NCBI RefSeq assembly: GCF_003075075.1
Contig: NZ_QCYM01000029.1
Span: forward strand, 1-44,026
Origin: Labrenzia sp. 011
GTDB taxonomy: Bacteria; Pseudomonadota; Alphaproteobacteria; Rhizobiales; Stappiaceae
Direction: 5' to 3'
Length of the DNA: 44,026 nucleotides
Shown: in pieces, positions 43,921-44,026 of the stretch
How positions within the stretch are numbered: the stretch's first letter is position 1
Layout of the letters: each line of letters opens with the position of its first letter
The notes under the pieces: model-generated
The model's database searches: none
Told to the model about the DNA's origin: nothing
Seen by the model: only the letters and a program-made list of their open reading frames with translations
Translations under genes and position numbers: made by a program

Positions 43921-44026
43921 CCTCAGAGAGTGGGTTCAGGTCAGGGGCAGAACCGCTTCTTCTGATCTTGCGACGCGTGGCCCAATCCCAAGGGGATGAG
44001 TGAATGGAACCGTCCGGCAGGCTCCC

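Larger units (their letters stand above)
42852..44026. repeat. Tandem array of ~311-bp repeat units (four, last incomplete)
   Basis: Four units start at 42852, 43163, 43474 and 43783, spaced by 311, 311 and 309 bases. Each has a 137-138 bp element with inverted-repeat ends and a spacer of about 172-174 bp that is also conserved. The array begins about 170 bp after uup and runs out of the window. No gene is supported here; open frames are by-products of repetition. Confidence 0.9.

Noticed and set aside
42729..43999. Open frames with repeated peptides such as CPPRTASGKVFP
   Set aside because: They follow from the 311-bp repeats, occur on both strands and have no ribosome site.
42852..44026. 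CRISPR-like array
   Set aside because: The repeat period is about 311 bp with 138-bp elements and conserved spacers, unlike short CRISPR repeats with unique spacers; no cas gene is present.

Overview
The window looks like the chromosome of a high-GC alphaproteobacterium, probably of the Hyphomicrobiales (Stappiaceae-like: Roseibium, Labrenzia or Stappia). This is inferred from the GC-rich codon use, GANTC sites, a BA14K-family protein, the mix of ABC transporters with IclR and GntR regulators, and the 137-138 bp inverted-repeat elements at the right end. No rRNA or species marker is present, so the assignment is tentative. PROPHAGE END (1-9.4 kb): the left end is the tail module of a P2-like contractile-tail prophage, in P2 order: sheath C-terminal part, tube, tail assembly protein with a T7 slippery site leading into a GpE-like frame, tape measure, gpU, gpX (LysM-like) and gpD. 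After the last tail gene comes cargo: an unknown reverse-strand gene, a Com-type zinc-finger regulator overlapping a C5-cytosine DNA methyltransferase (the layout of phage Mu com-mom, but with a different modifying enzyme), and an AT-richer gene for a SEC-C protein with a possible PD-(D/E)XK nuclease core. tRNA-Gln, whose 3' end points toward the prophage, is the likely attachment site. CARBOHYDRATE UPTAKE AND EFFLUX (9.4-20.1 kb): tRNA-Pro and an alcohol dehydrogenase remnant lead into an ABC importer operon of the RbsA/YtfR type (ATPase, permease, binding protein) followed by an IclR regulator. A near-palindrome upstream of the operon is a candidate operator. An RND efflux pair (membrane fusion protein and permease) lies on the opposite strand. 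AROMATIC CATABOLISM (20.2-26.7 kb): a reverse-strand operon runs hmgA, MBL-fold hydrolase, fumarylacetoacetate hydrolase, variant MBL protein, FAD monooxygenase and a small DUF2783 protein. The last two resemble the MhaA/MhaB two-component 3-hydroxyphenylacetate hydroxylase, so the operon could make homogentisate and then open its ring. A perfect 7-2-7 palindrome lies just upstream of hmgA. MISCELLANEOUS CORE GENES (26.7-32 kb): a small unknown protein, a GFA/CENP-V protein, a HerA-like ATPase, a double-cupin protein, a hemolysin III-like membrane protein and a Tat/lipobox L,D-transpeptidase. PEPTIDE USE (32-40 kb): a membrane dipeptidase and an FCD-type GntR regulator on the plus strand face a reverse-strand peptide ABC importer (binding protein, two permeases, fused double ATPase). 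The binding-protein gene is followed by a strong intercistronic hairpin. RIGHT END (40-44 kb): a BA14K-family protein, the ABC-F ATPase Uup with its terminator, then a gene-free array of four units of about 311 bp. Each unit holds a 137-138 bp element with inverted-repeat ends, and the array runs off the window.
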